From: Haliclona indistincta
Taxonomy: Eukaryota > Porifera > Demospongiae > Haplosclerida > Chalinidae
Assembly: GCA_964017065.1 (NCBI GenBank)
Contig: OZ024790.1
Location: forward strand, 3,864,458-3,928,457
Length of the DNA stretch: 64,000 nt
Direction: 5' to 3'
Both the position numbers and the translations under genes were made by a program. Of this stretch, positions 1 to 54,762 are shown piece after piece. Under the pieces are notes generated by a model that ran no database searches, had not been told where the DNA came from, and worked only from the letters and a program-made list of their open reading frames with translations. The first letter of the stretch is position 1; each line of letters begins with the position of its first letter.

Positions 1-2
1 CT

Positions 3-340
3 CTACCAGTGACACTCTGTGAGGCAGCTAGACACTGCTTAGTGTACAGGTGTCCTGGCTCTACCAGTGACCCTCTGTGAGGCAGCTAGACACTGCTTAG
101 TGCACAGGTGTCCTGGCTCTACCAGTGACCCTCTGTGAGGCAGCTAGATACTGCTTAGTGTACAGGTGTCCTGGCTCTACCAGTGACCCTCTGTGAGGCA
201 GCTAGACACTGGTTAGTGTACAGGTGTCCTGGCTCTACCAGTGACCCTCTGTGAGGCAGCTAGACACTGCTTAGTCCACAGATGTCCTTGGTCTACCAGT
301 GACTCTCTGTCAGGCTTATTGCACAGATGTCCTGGCTCTG
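3..340. repeat. 58-bp minisatellite derived from a SINE tail
   Basis: About five to six head-to-tail copies of a 58-base unit (containing ctaccagtgac, gaggcagctagacactg and cttagtgcacaggtgtcctgg). The last copy is degraded. The segment cttagtgcacaggtgccctgg also occurs near the 3' end of the tRNA-derived SINE at 7531-7885 and resembles 40270-40295, so the array probably arose by tandem amplification of a SINE 3' end. Confidence 0.8.
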
Positions 341-2100
341 AGCACTCATACTCATGACCTTGTCTATCCATCAGGTAGTGATGTCAGTGACACAAGCATT
401 AATATCCTGTTTATAGTGAATAGTAACATATATAAATAGTAACATATACAAGTATAGGATATCCCTCTACACTAAGTACAGTATTTGTAGTGTTGACTAC
501 AATAATAGATTCAGCCTCTCCTTGAGAAATCAGAAATCCCCTTTGAGAGGGAGGGAGAGTGTAGTACATACATATTACCGGGATTTGTTGTGTTTAGTCT
601 CTGGCATGTTACAGGCAGGCTATGCACTGTGCTAGCTAGCTGACTGTTATAAGCAGGCAGTGAACAGATTCCACAGTACTGTTTGGTCCCTAGCTAGCTG
701 GTAGACTGTAGGCAAGTTTGTTATAAGACCTGAGGTCACGCTAGCACGTGTTTTAACCAACATGACATTCAATGGACCAGAGAGAACAGTGTTGACCTGA
801 TGTCTGTGAACACACTTCATTGATTCTGTGTACTAGACCACAACTTAGTATTTAGTATAGAGAATGTGGTAGTGTTGTGGAATGAGTATTGATATTGTAA
901 CTATGCTAAGACACAACAATGCATTGACATCAATCTCATTATCGCTAGTGATGATACCAGTCATCTGTTGATGTTTGGTCCCTAGCTAGCTAAGCAGGCA
1001 GTGACCACTATAGACAGGTTCCACTGTACTGTTTGGTCCCTAGCTAGCTAAGCAGGCAGTGACCACTATAGACAGGTTCCACTGTACTGTTTGGTCCCTA
1101 GCTAGCTGGCTGTTATAAGCAGGCAGTGATCACTATAGACAGGTTCCACTGTACTGTTTGGTCCCTAGCTACCTGGCTGTTATAAGCAGACAGTGACCAC
1201 CATAGACAGGTTCATTATCTAGTATGTCAATAGTCACTGTCCAAATGGGAGTTTTAGTTTGGTTCATTAGAGCGGTGCCTACCAATAGAGTAGTACTAGT
1301 TAGTGCCTTAAGTGAAAATGAATGAGAATTTGTCATTTACTATGACGTCAATTGACACTGATGTCAGAGTTTGAACCGAGAATATGATATTGTCTTTTTA
1401 AAAATAATATGTAACTCTATCATTCAAGCATGAGCTAGAGTTGGCTCTTGGGGGAAGGGTCACTTCTCATACTCACAGGGGACATTAGCTTTGGATAACT
1501 TGCCTGTTATGTGGTTAGCTTGTAACACTTTCATTACAAGTACTAGATAAAGATGTGTGTCTTCTAGAATTGTTGCTAAGCGACTTGGTGATCAAGGTTA
1601 AGTCTCGGCAGATCATGTGATACGCTGATGTTGTGTTTATTTTGTTAATAACTTGGCTTCGATTAGTTTATTAATTCAATATTCAACGGTCTGTTGTTCT
1701 TCATTGGTCCAACACTAGTCTACCATCACTGTACTTGTGGTGTCTAGCTGGCGCAAAACATCTGATAAAGGATCCCTTCTTTATGAAGAGTTCACAATAA
1801 AATGCTCAAGTGCTGAGCTATGCAAATGAAAACTGAATACAGTATTATTATTATACCAAAATACTAAATAACTAAGATAAACAATTTGTGGTGGACACCA
1901 CTTGATAAAGAAAGTCTGCTTACATGTGCAAGTAGTACGAAGTGTTGTCAAAAGCTGAAGTAAGACGGAAAACATGTGACTTGAAGTACATTTGATTGAT
2001 CTACGTTTATTTCTGCTTTTGACATCGCCTATCCCAGTACTTCACACAATGCTCTATGTCGTAAAACTCACTCTGACACTATTAACAGACAGTTGATTCT
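341..2100. other. Non-coding stretch; 67-bp minisatellite copies
   Basis: No convincing exon seen. At 970-1215 there are about four copies of the 58-67 bp unit (core tttggtccctagctagct ... cactatagacaggttcc) that forms large arrays at 4950-6395 and 25268-26300; a diverged single copy lies at about 630-710. The signal-peptide exon of the downstream receptor should lie here or upstream of the window, but I could not identify it. Confidence 0.6.
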
Positions 2101-2104
2101 AAAT

Positions 2105-2340
2105 GCTGTAAACTCCAGTCCCAGCCATTCCTAAACTGTCGTGTGTGTGTGTGTTTGCAATGTACTCAATATATTGTATGTGTACCATCTGCTGGTCAGG
2201 TATAGTGTGACATCTGTCGGCGATTCTGTAAAAACACTTGCCGTGTGTTTGTGTGTGTGTGCGTGTGTGTGTGTGTGTGTTTGTGTGTGCGTGCGAGCTT
2301 GCGTGCGTGTGTGTGTGTGCTTGTGTGTATACGATCACCA
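2105..2340. repeat. (TG)n microsatellite
   Basis: Interrupted GT-rich runs, densest at 2230-2335, just upstream of the first recognisable receptor exon. Open frames through it in both orientations are low-complexity artefacts. Confidence 0.85.
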
Positions 2341-2399
2341 TTTTATTATTCACTTATTTTCTCTCCTTTCCTCTCCCTCCCTCCCTTCATCCTCCCCAG

Positions 2400-27370
<24,971 letters not shown>

Positions 27371-28049
27371 ATCTCTCTCTCTGACCAACTCCCTCTCACA
27401 CAAGCTGTTCTATCATGAAGTGTTATGCATCATCATCACTCATGTTTTCAGCACAGTAGATAATTTTTTAGGTTGTCACTATAGTTGTAGCAGTCGTATA
27501 TCAGTTTAGTTATGTACAGAACGATAAGACAAGTATTATCCGAGTTCATGCTTGTATGTTGTGTGTTTGTGTGTGTGCCATACATTTGAACTTATTCATT
27601 TTTTTCAGTGTGCATTATAGGTTTATGTATTGTATATTTTATTCATTCAATCACTACTACTGTACAAGCTGGGAAATCGGCTCATAAATTACGCAAACTG
27701 CAGTGTACACATTGGATTTCAGTCAACCAGTGGAACCTCTCTATAACGGACAAGTGAATGTTCCACTGGCCCGTTACAGAAAAACCAGTGGAACCGCGCT
27801 TGTCCGTTATAGAGAGGTTCACTTCGTCCGTTTTATGGCGATGTCCGCTATTGTGAGTGTCAGCTAAGAGAGGTGCAACTAGTTAATAATAACCATCTAT
27901 GGTAATTTAATAACAAACGCCCTGTTATTAACTATTTAACTAGCCATTGCGCATGTGCAAAGACGATGCCCGCGGTGATTGTCTACATGTAGCGGCTATG
28001 TCAATATAAATGCTGCTACCCAACCAGGGCTAGGGGATCATCTAGCAAG
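27371..28049. other. Region between RPTP-1 and ankyrin gene
   Basis: 3' flank of RPTP-1. At 27730-27835 there are inverted and direct copies of tggaacctctctataacgga, a pogo/Tigger-like terminal motif. No clear poly(A) signal was found. The ankyrin gene's promoter should lie here; no TATA box stands out. Confidence 0.5.
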
Positions 28050-28864
28050 ATGACGAGCTTGACGAAGAGACCACGTATCGCAGTAAGTACAGTTGTAATT
28101 GTGTCATACAAGTTAATATTACAGTAACAAGCACTCGAGTACAACTTAGCTCTGGCTCTAGAAGAAGGACTCAGATTATCAGTTTTGATGTGCTTTTTTT
28201 TGTTGAGATGACTATGAGTGCAGCAAACATGCATGTATTTTTGGGAATTATTATTCAATAGTATGACAAAATAATACAAGAGGACATGGCTTGAATTACA
28301 ATGGAACCCCTCTATAGTCTTGCTAGGACAATACAATTGAACCTATTATATAATTATGCTTAATAATACCAGCTATGATACTTCAAATGCTGCATGACTG
28401 TGTTTTATTTAATGATGCCATTATGCTCCAACAGGATGAGGAGCTGATCAGTGCTTGTCGTAATGGTAGACTAGAAGATGCTCGTTCTGCTTTCCAAAGA
28501 GGGGCCGATCCTAATTGGAAGAATGAGGTATTGTGAACAGATGTTTGTGAACTATTGTCTGTTTGCACTCAGAATTTGTAAAATGTATTAGCAGTGCATA
28601 ATAAATTATTTTATCTGATATGCAGTGTAACTGTATATACCTTTGGCATGTTATGATTACTTTACTAAATATTATATAATAATGAAAGGAAGTTATTACA
28701 AATTGGGGTTTACCCATAGAAAACACAATTGAATTCTACAGGATATCACTACACCAAAATGGTACAATCTATGGTTTTACTCACTACACTTGATGCACTT
28801 TCAACTGTTTGAAGACAAACATGTTGTCTATTGTCTATCACACAAAGAAATGTTTTACATAACC
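28050..28864 (+). CDS. Ankyrin-repeat protein, first exons (3' cut by gap)
   Basis: ATG at 28050 opens a short exon (28050-28082, MTSLTKRPRIA) with a gtaagt donor. The exon 28435-28527 reads DEELISACRNGRLEDARSAFQRGADPNWKNE, a clear N-terminal ankyrin repeat (ACRNG ... GADPN). Both are phase 0. A possible third exon starts at 28742 (acceptor ctacag) and stays open to the N run at 28865, but it does not look like ankyrin, and the sequence there may belong to a palindromic element. Function unknown beyond protein binding. Confidence 0.65.
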
Positions 28865-29064
28865 NNNNNNNNNNNNNNNNNNNNNNNNNNNNNNNNNNNN
28901 NNNNNNNNNNNNNNNNNNNNNNNNNNNNNNNNNNNNNNNNNNNNNNNNNNNNNNNNNNNNNNNNNNNNNNNNNNNNNNNNNNNNNNNNNNNNNNNNNNNN
29001 NNNNNNNNNNNNNNNNNNNNNNNNNNNNNNNNNNNNNNNNNNNNNNNNNNNNNNNNNNNNNNNN
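28865..29064. other. Assembly gap (200 N)
   Basis: Run of 200 N, probably of nominal size. Palindromic element P1 starts right after it. Confidence 0.98.
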
Positions 29065-29520
29065 ATGATATTGAACTGCACTTCACTAAAAAGAAAAAAG
29101 GACACAAACAAGAAATTAAAAAGATTTCTATCGAAATCAAAAGGATGTAGTGATGAAGAAATCTACCACTGGTTCACAATGTAAACCAACAAGGAACAAG
29201 CATAGAATGGTAACACGATTGACTTGCTAACAGACCATAGATCCCTACATCTGTGGCTGTACATAAGATCAATATTTTGTCACAAGCTGAATTCTATTCA
29301 AAGTGTCAGTCAACAGTAAATAGCTTAACTAGCTATAGTCTGGCCACAGCAGCCACTGATGTAGGGATCTATGGTCTGTTAGCAAGTCAATCGTGTTACC
29401 ATTCTATGCTTGTTCCTTGTTGGTTTACATTGTGAACCAGTGGTAGATTTCTTCATCACTACATCCTTTTGATTTCGATAGAAATCTTTTTAATTTCTTG
29501 TACAATGCATGATTACATTA
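29065..29520. mobile_element. Long palindromic element, copy P1
   Basis: Inverted arms of roughly 220 bp (for example tagatccctacatc / gatgtagggatcta, and cacgattgacttgctaacag / ctgttagcaagtcaatcgtg) around a short centre near 29280-29340. The outer left part is lost in the gap. Family members: 51556-51866, 55917-56375, 62399-63008 and 63555-64000. No coding capacity. Confidence 0.85.
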
Positions 29521-29648
29521 TTCAATCAATTAATAGACAATAATAGTGTGCAAATGTGCACCATGCAATCAGTCTATGATCTTAAATAAGACCTATTATA
29601 GCATTGATAGTAGTATGTGCAAAAGCCAAAGACTCAAGTTAAACTCAC

Positions 29649-32064
29649 ATTTCATCTTCACAAACCGATAAGCTGCTCCAGTCTGTCCGTTCACGACAGC
29701 CTCACAGGTGTAGTCTCCTGGTCCAAGATTATCACCTTCAGCAAACCTGTCCGTACTAGCTGTGAGTGATGAACCACTGCCTGTCATGACCACAACACCA
29801 TCTCTTCGCAGTACGATATTAGATGCTGAGCCCACAACATCACAGGTTATACTGAATCCTGATCGAGTGACTCCAAAGTCTGGACTATCAATAGTGATGT
29901 TGACTGGTCCGAGGGAGGACACACTGATCGAGGCACTGGCTGAGCTGATGGTGATGTAGTTGTGCCTAATCGCGGACACTGTACATGTGTAGTCACCCAG
30001 TAAACCACTGAGTGAAGTGTTACTAACAACTAGTACATTGCTGTATGAGCTGGTCGATCGATCAGTGAGTGCTTGAGAGAATGAGTAAGAGCCAGTGCTA
30101 GGAGAGGTTGATGGAGTGATGATGGAGGAGCCTCGACGCCATGTGACAGAGGATGCCGGCCAGTTAGTAGAGTTGCACATGATAGTGAGAGACGAGCTGT
30201 TGAGAGTGTAGGCTAGTGGGGCAATGACCATATCTGAGAGAGAGTGAGAATGAAAGATGAGAAGTCATAATAAATTATGTTTAAAAATGTAAAGGTATGT
30301 ATTCATCGTAAATAATATTTAAACATCAAACTTTTCAACTCACTGGTGTTAGTCTCTCTATCACGTGGGTACACCGCAAACGACTGATCATTGATCACGC
30401 CTCCATTGGTATAGCGACAAGTATACACACCATGAGTCACACTAGTAACCATAGTTTCACCATTCTTTCTGAGGAAACCTGCCTCCACATGAGTAAAGCT
30501 AAGAGGAGGGGCAGCAGAGGAGGGGGGAGGTATAACAGCTGTCCCTGAGTTAGAGGTGTCTCCTGAGAGGCAGCGTATCTCATAGACAGTATCAACTGCT
30601 GCAATGACATAGTTATTGGGTAGTAGACCTCCAGGAGCAGGGTTCCTGTACCACACTGATACACCTGCACCAGTAAAGAGAGCGAGTACACCAATACAGG
30701 TGATAGGAAACACACAATATCATACATGATGGAGATTGTACATGTACTGCAGCTTTGATTATAAAGGAAGCCCTTGAGAATTGCATACAATCCCACAGTA
30801 GATTCACCCTTATTTACACTACACGATGGCTACTTCTCAATGCAGTTCTTCAATGTACTGTAGTGCTAGGTATACATGTGTAGTCAGTGAGAAAGTTAAA
30901 ACAGCAAAAACCAAAGTGTCGTGGTACCGCAAGCTTATAAGACAATTACCAGGGCACACACAGTAAAGCAGACACACCCATAACACACACACTACTGATG
31001 ACGCACCTTGTACAGTGATTTCAAACGAGCTTTGTGCTGTGAATGAAAACTGAGCATTAGTCACAGTACATGTGTGTGTTCCAGTGTTAGCTCCGTGTAG
31101 GAAGAATCCATTCAATATGGCCGTGTTAGTAGGTGCTGGATCACCATCGATATTATCCAGTGTGGTCGACCAGGTGTAGGAGTATGCTAAGTTGGGTATT
31201 GAACCGCTGCATTCTAGAGTGATGTTGTCTCCTGCTTGAAGAGTAGCTGGAGAGGTTAGTCCATCTGCATCGATTGATGCTGTCAACTGAGACACTAGAA
31301 AGATCGACAGAGATAGAGTTTGGTTATGTCATAGTAAAATATAAGTGTAACATGTATGGCTACCGAGGTGGTACACGATATAACCGAGGGTGGTTAATTT
31401 TGCTGCCTTCGTGATACGTATTGCCCAGGGTATACGAGATATAACCACTGAGCGGCGCCTTTGATCTTACGGTTGCCTGGGCTACAAAACACATAAAACC
31501 GATCTTTATACTACTAGACATGCAGCCATGTTCACATAATCTTTATCATGTGTACTCCAGCTACTGCTATCTCACAATTATTCTATCATTATCATAAGGC
31601 ATAACATTGCGTCATGCATTATTTCTCAACACACCATACACTACACTATCACACTACTGATCGTATACTATCACAAATTATCATACTATCCTATACTATC
31701 GTACTATCATGCTATAATACTTTCACACTATCATTACATAATGGCCACGCGAGGGTTTCTATATGTACCGATCCCTTTGGCAGAGCTGTGTCTTATACAC
31801 ACTATGGTTAAAGATGCACGCTACACTCTATCAGTGCAAAATAAGCATTTTATAGTTAACTAGGCTAGCTCTAGCTACTAGTAGCTGCTGTATAATGCAC
31901 AGCTACAGACTTCGCATAGCTGATGATCAAGCCGAACTGGTCATGACTGAGGTGATGGATCATGCAGGCATAGCTACTGTAAACTATATGTTTAACTGAC
32001 CTGAAGGCGCTATTCGAATAGTCGTTAAAGCAATCACCAGGAACCAGCTGACTTTCGCTGACAT
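29649..32064 (-). CDS. RPTP-2-like Ig receptor, inverted copy (3' truncated)
   Basis: Exons in reading order: 32064-32001 (signal peptide, MSAKVSWFLVIALTTIRIAPS), 31294-31007 (Ig), 30664-30344 (Ig-like), 30233-29649 (two Ig in one exon). All junctions are phase 1 with good splice sites. The ectodomain exons and their introns match RPTP-2 exons 2-4 closely; in the two-Ig exon I count 7 differences in 195 residues. The signal exon is unrelated in sequence to that of RPTP-2. No further exon is seen below 29649, where palindromic element P1 and a gap follow, so membrane helix and phosphatase are not shown. It could be a full receptor continuing past the gap, a secreted form, or a pseudogene. Confidence 0.82.
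31308..31990. other. Intron, no feature recognised
   Basis: AT-rich intron between signal exon and first Ig of the - strand receptor. Nothing supportable seen. Confidence 0.6.
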
Positions 32065-32431
32065 CACCGTCGGGAAAGTTAAAAATGGAAAACTCTCTTC
32101 TGCAACACGACCGCCCACGCATATAATTATCAAAAGGGAGGAGCTAACTCCTCGTGAGTCGTAATCACTGTAACATACATCATACTGGTATATCATGCAT
32201 GCTCTCATACAGTGGGCAATACTAGTATACGTCTAGCATAATTATAATACATTTTCTAACAACAACAAAAACAAGATAGAATAAGCAATGTCAATAGAAA
32301 GATGCAGTGTGGTGGACGCATAATCTGATGGAAAGATTCCACCACTGGCTTAAGTCAAACAGTCTCTTATAAACAACACCTATGATGTGTAAAAAGCACA
32401 GAGGTGGATAGTGATGATGGTATAGCTCCAA

Positions 32432-33018
<587 letters not shown>

Positions 33019-33210
33019 CTTTCTTTAACCCCGCCTCTCTCTTGTGGGCGGGACTAATCTAGAGCATGGCTGTCACGTGCGTCTTCTCAGTACCGATATT
33101 CACAGCCATTGTCCGTGATCTGGAAGGAGGGAGCAATCGAGGGTCACGGCTGCTGACTCACAAGCCCTGTGTTTAGGCAGCTCCCGACCGTCGTGTGCTG
33201 TTCATCCAGC
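33019..33210. promoter_or_regulatory. Candidate bidirectional promoter
   Basis: 192 bp between the divergent start codons of the dsRBM gene (-) and RPTP-2 (+). Contains an inverted GC-box-like pair (ccccgcctc / gtgggcggg) and an E-box cacgtg. No TATA box. Role inferred from spacing. Confidence 0.5.
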
Positions 33211-51039
<17,829 letters not shown>

Positions 51040-51119
51040 GTATGTGGACTTGTTGACTTGTAACACTACAAACATGTTGTCACCTTATCTGTACTGACAT
51101 AGTTCACACACACTACAAC

Positions 51120-51296
51120 AAGCTACTTCACTCACTCACCCACTCGCTCACTCACTCATTCACTCACCCACCTACTCACTCACTCACTCACTCACTCACT
51201 CACTTGTTCACTTGTTCACTTGCTCACTCACTCGCGCTCACTCACTCACTCACTCACTCATTCATTCATTTCTCTCTCTCTCTCACTCCCTCTCCT

Positions 51297-51352
<56 letters not shown>

Positions 51353-51355
51353 TCT
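51120..51355. repeat. (CACT)n then (CT)n repeat up to the gap
   Basis: Low-complexity array that runs into the N block, a likely cause of the assembly break. Confidence 0.92.
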
Positions 51356-51555
51356 NNNNNNNNNNNNNNNNNNNNNNNNNNNNNNNNNNNNNNNNNNNNN
51401 NNNNNNNNNNNNNNNNNNNNNNNNNNNNNNNNNNNNNNNNNNNNNNNNNNNNNNNNNNNNNNNNNNNNNNNNNNNNNNNNNNNNNNNNNNNNNNNNNNNN
51501 NNNNNNNNNNNNNNNNNNNNNNNNNNNNNNNNNNNNNNNNNNNNNNNNNNNNNNN
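51356..51555. other. Assembly gap (200 N)
   Basis: Second nominal gap. Gene order changes across it: phosphatase exons before, Ig exon copy after. Confidence 0.98.
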
Positions 51556-51866
51556 AATGTAAACTAACAAGGAACAAGCATGGAATAGTAACACGATTGA
51601 CTTGCTAACAGACCATAGATCCCTACATCAGTGGCTGTACATAAGAACAATAGTTTGTTACAAGCTGAATGCACGTCAGGTGTCAGTCAACACTATAGCT
51701 GAACTTACAACCACAGCCGCCACTGATGTAGGGATCTATGGTCTGTTAGCAAGTCAATCGTGTTACCATTCCATGCTTGTTCCTTGTTAGTTTACATTGT
51801 GGACCAGTGGTAGATTTCACAACCCTACATCCTTTTGATTTCGATAGAAATCTTTTTAATTTTCTT
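51556..51866. mobile_element. Long palindromic element, copy P2
   Basis: Same family as P1. Starts at aatgtaaactaacaaggaac directly after the gap and ends atcctttttaatttt-like at 51866, where it abuts receptor sequence in mid-exon. Confidence 0.85.
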
Positions 51867-52147
51867 TTATGCTGGGACTCAACTAGTAATGACCTGCAGT
51901 GTTGTACCTCAGAGACCTAGTGAGCAGACAGCCTCTGCTGTGATATATCGTGATGGAGTACCTGTCAATGAAGCTGTTGTGAGTACTACCATAAATGGAG
52001 TGGAGAGCGTCATGACACTATCACCTCTTACAATGACGACTGATGATGCTGAGTATAGGTGTATTGGATGGTCCAGTTCTAACCCTCCTAATGTTAATAT
52101 ATTGAACAGTGATAATACTACTGCTATACTGATACTGACTGTTACAG

Positions 52148-52335
52148 GTGAGTGAGTGTGAGTGAGTGTGTGTGAGTGAGTGTGTGTGTGTGAGTGAGTG
52201 AGTGAACGAGCGAGCGAGCTAATGAGTGAGTTAGTCGGAGTGAGTGTGTGTGAGTGAGTGTGTGTGTGTGAGTGAGTGAGTGAACGAGCGAGCTAATGAG
52301 TGAGTGAGTCGGAGTGAGTGTGGGTGAGTGAGCTT
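52148..52335. repeat. (GTGA)n-rich repeat at a splice donor
   Basis: Follows the donor of the copied Ig exon. Contains a duplicated block with gtgaacgagcgagc. Confidence 0.88.
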
Positions 52336-53064
52336 ACAAGATTGGCTTAGCAAAGATTTTTAGACTGGCTTTAACTATACGACATTTGGTCAAGTACTTT
52401 CTCTCTTCTCTCCTCTCTTCCTTAGCTCCTCAACCTGTAGTGACTGTCAATGCCTCATCTATTAGACTGCCTGCCCTCTCTCCGTACAATGATGTCATCT
52501 TAACCTGCAATGCTGCTCTCCCTGTGCCTCAAGCATCACTCACAGCCTCACTGGCATTCACATGGCTGATGGGCTCTCAAGATGTCACTGATTCCACAAT
52601 GACCACTAGCTCAACTATTAGTATACTCACTAGAGAGGAGACCACACCCTCTGTATTCAACTACACTTGTCGGTTTGCAGTTAATGTGGCAGCAGACCCT
52701 CCTTACCAGAGCGAAGCTGATACCAATGTGGTAGTCACTGGTAAGCAGTAGCAATGCATGCAGTAAGGAAAAGTGTGATAAATTGTTATTAAATGTGTGT
52801 CAGTAGAAATGTGAAATGGGACTCTTTCTCAATAAATTAACATGTATACACTCCTGGTGTCGTTAGTTAGCAGGCACTGCAGTGCCAATTGGAAAAATAA
52901 TATTGCAGAGTTTTCAGTGGACGATGTCAATTAACTTAATGAGTATGCATCAAAATTGAATATACTTGTATAACACATTATTCGTCCAATTATATATTTT
53001 TGCAGGGTTTAGATCCTTTCACTCTTTAGCGCGCATACCAAAGAAAATTGGGAAAAACAACCAA

Positions 53065-53290
53065 ACTTTAATAATGCCTAAATTTAGGCATAATGATAAA
53101 TTTCAGCATGGCATGCCTAAATTTAGGCATTTTGCCTAAATCGATGCAATTTTACCGCCTAAATTTAGGCACACATGCCTAAATATAAGTAAGAATGCCT
53201 AAATTTAAGCATTCTTACCTAAACTTTCAGAGGTAGATCTATTAGTGGACTTTAGAAATCTAGCATGCCTATATTTAGGTGGCTCATATT
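53065..53290. repeat. Cluster of 16-bp palindromes tgcctaaatttaggca
   Basis: About seven perfect or near-perfect copies of the dyad tgcctaaatttaggca in about 220 bp, at irregular spacing. It sits in the intron between copied exons 6 and 7 of the pseudogene. Not found in the matching RPTP-2 intron. Confidence 0.8.
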
Positions 53291-53329
53291 CCAGTTTTGA
53301 TCTAAAATTAGGTCATTTTAGAGCAAAGG

Positions 53330-53370
53330 TTTAGGCAAAGGTTTAGAGCAAAGGTTTAGAGCAAAGGTTT
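53330..53370. repeat. Short tandem repeat gcaaaggttta
   Basis: Three to four copies of agcaaaggttta next to the palindrome cluster. Confidence 0.8.
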
Positions 53371-54762
53371 AGACATTTAGGCATCTATCGTCAAATTTGA
53401 GCAAAATTTGTACGTTTTGTCAGGCAAATGCTAAAGATAATCAATAAAAAGGTATCAAACCTGCAAAAAATAATTGCCAGAAATAAAAAATAACATGATT
53501 TACTATATAATTATACTGTTATTATATAATTTTTGTCAGCTATTCTAATCAGACTGGTATAAAAAATTAATTTAATTCTCACAGGTCCACAGTCTCCTGG
53601 TGTTCCAGCATCAGTCCTAGTGTTAGGCAGAACTCACAATAGTTTACTGATTCAGTTCACAGTTCCCATTATAACATACACACCAGAGACCTATCATATA
53701 CTGTATGGTGCACAGATGAACAATCTCAACCTCACATCTATCCCTATCACTGGCTCTACTGATTTCAGTGTTATAAACCAGCCATTCACAGTACCAGTGC
53801 TTGGTCTCATGTCTGACACGGCTTACCACTATCGAGTACGAGCTAATAACAGCCACAGCAGCTCACAAACAGTGTTATTCAGTGAGACTACACTTTCAGC
53901 ACGTAAGTTTTACTAAACATTAGTGTGTACGTACATGTATTCCACTGCAACGCATGTTTGAAGAAAGATGATGTATTGAACTAAGCATCCTCTTTCATTC
54001 ACTAGCACCACCTGCTACTCCTGTGAATGTGTCTGGTTCCATTGTCAACTCTACGTCTGTGCTCTTCACATTTCAGTCTCCGCCCACTGATCAGCTCAAC
54101 GGGATGCTCACTGGGTTCACAATCATCTGCACACCTTCATACACCTCCCAGCTCCCTACTGTCACCTCCACTATCTCCATCACCACTGGAGGAAATCTCA
54201 CAGTCACTGAGCTTCAGCCAGGAGCAGTGTACACATGTGGTGTTGCTGCTAATAACAGCCATGGCAGTGGACCACCTGCACTTGTGTTTATACTGGCACC
54301 TGAAGAATGTGAGTATGAGAGAGGAAGTGTGTGTGTACGCACTTTATAAAATTAGTATTGTGTGCAAGGAATATTAATGTTACCCATTGCCACCTAATCT
54401 GAACTTTAAAAGTTTACTTTGTTAACTGGAAACTTCATACCACTTTATTTTACATAGTGGACCACCGCAGCAGTTTTCAATAATCAGTACTGGTGCCACT
54501 AACCTCACCTTCTTTTGGTCACCACCTCATCCTGTGGATCAGAATGGCAACATCACAAAATACACACTCTCCTGTCAACAGTCAATGGGTGGGGCTGGCT
54601 CCACTCCTATAGGACAGGTCTATACTGGTTTACCAACTGGCAATGTCACTTTGGATGGGTTCAGAACATTTGTTGAGTACACCTGTAGTCTTACTGCTAG
54701 TAACAGCAGAGGAGAGGGACCACCAGCAACTGCTATTGGCATGACTGATGAAGCTGGTTAGT

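Larger units (their letters stand above)
51867..54756 (+). pseudogene. Truncated copy of RPTP-2 exons 5-9
   Basis: Homologous blocks: 51867-52147 (Ig, first part of the exon missing), 52426-52740 (Ig), 53585-53902 (FN3), 54006-54308 (FN3), 54458-54756 (FN3). Encoded residues are close to RPTP-2. The first exon is cut by element P2. The last one is 299 nt instead of 306, lacks the start of the RPTP-2 exon, and with the acceptor at 54457 would hit a stop soon after the join. No phosphatase or membrane helix follows. It is either a partial duplication that has decayed or part of a third receptor misjoined at the gap. Confidence 0.75.

Noticed and set aside
28742..28864. Third exon of the ankyrin gene
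   Set aside because: Open frame after a fair acceptor, but the residues do not continue an ankyrin repeat and the sequence may be part of the palindromic element; kept only as a possibility.
31871..32208. Overlapping - strand frames such as MRGRSCCRREFSIF
   Set aside because: The same DNA encodes a much better signal peptide (MSAKVSWFLVIAL) with the expected phase-1 donor; the other frames have no support.
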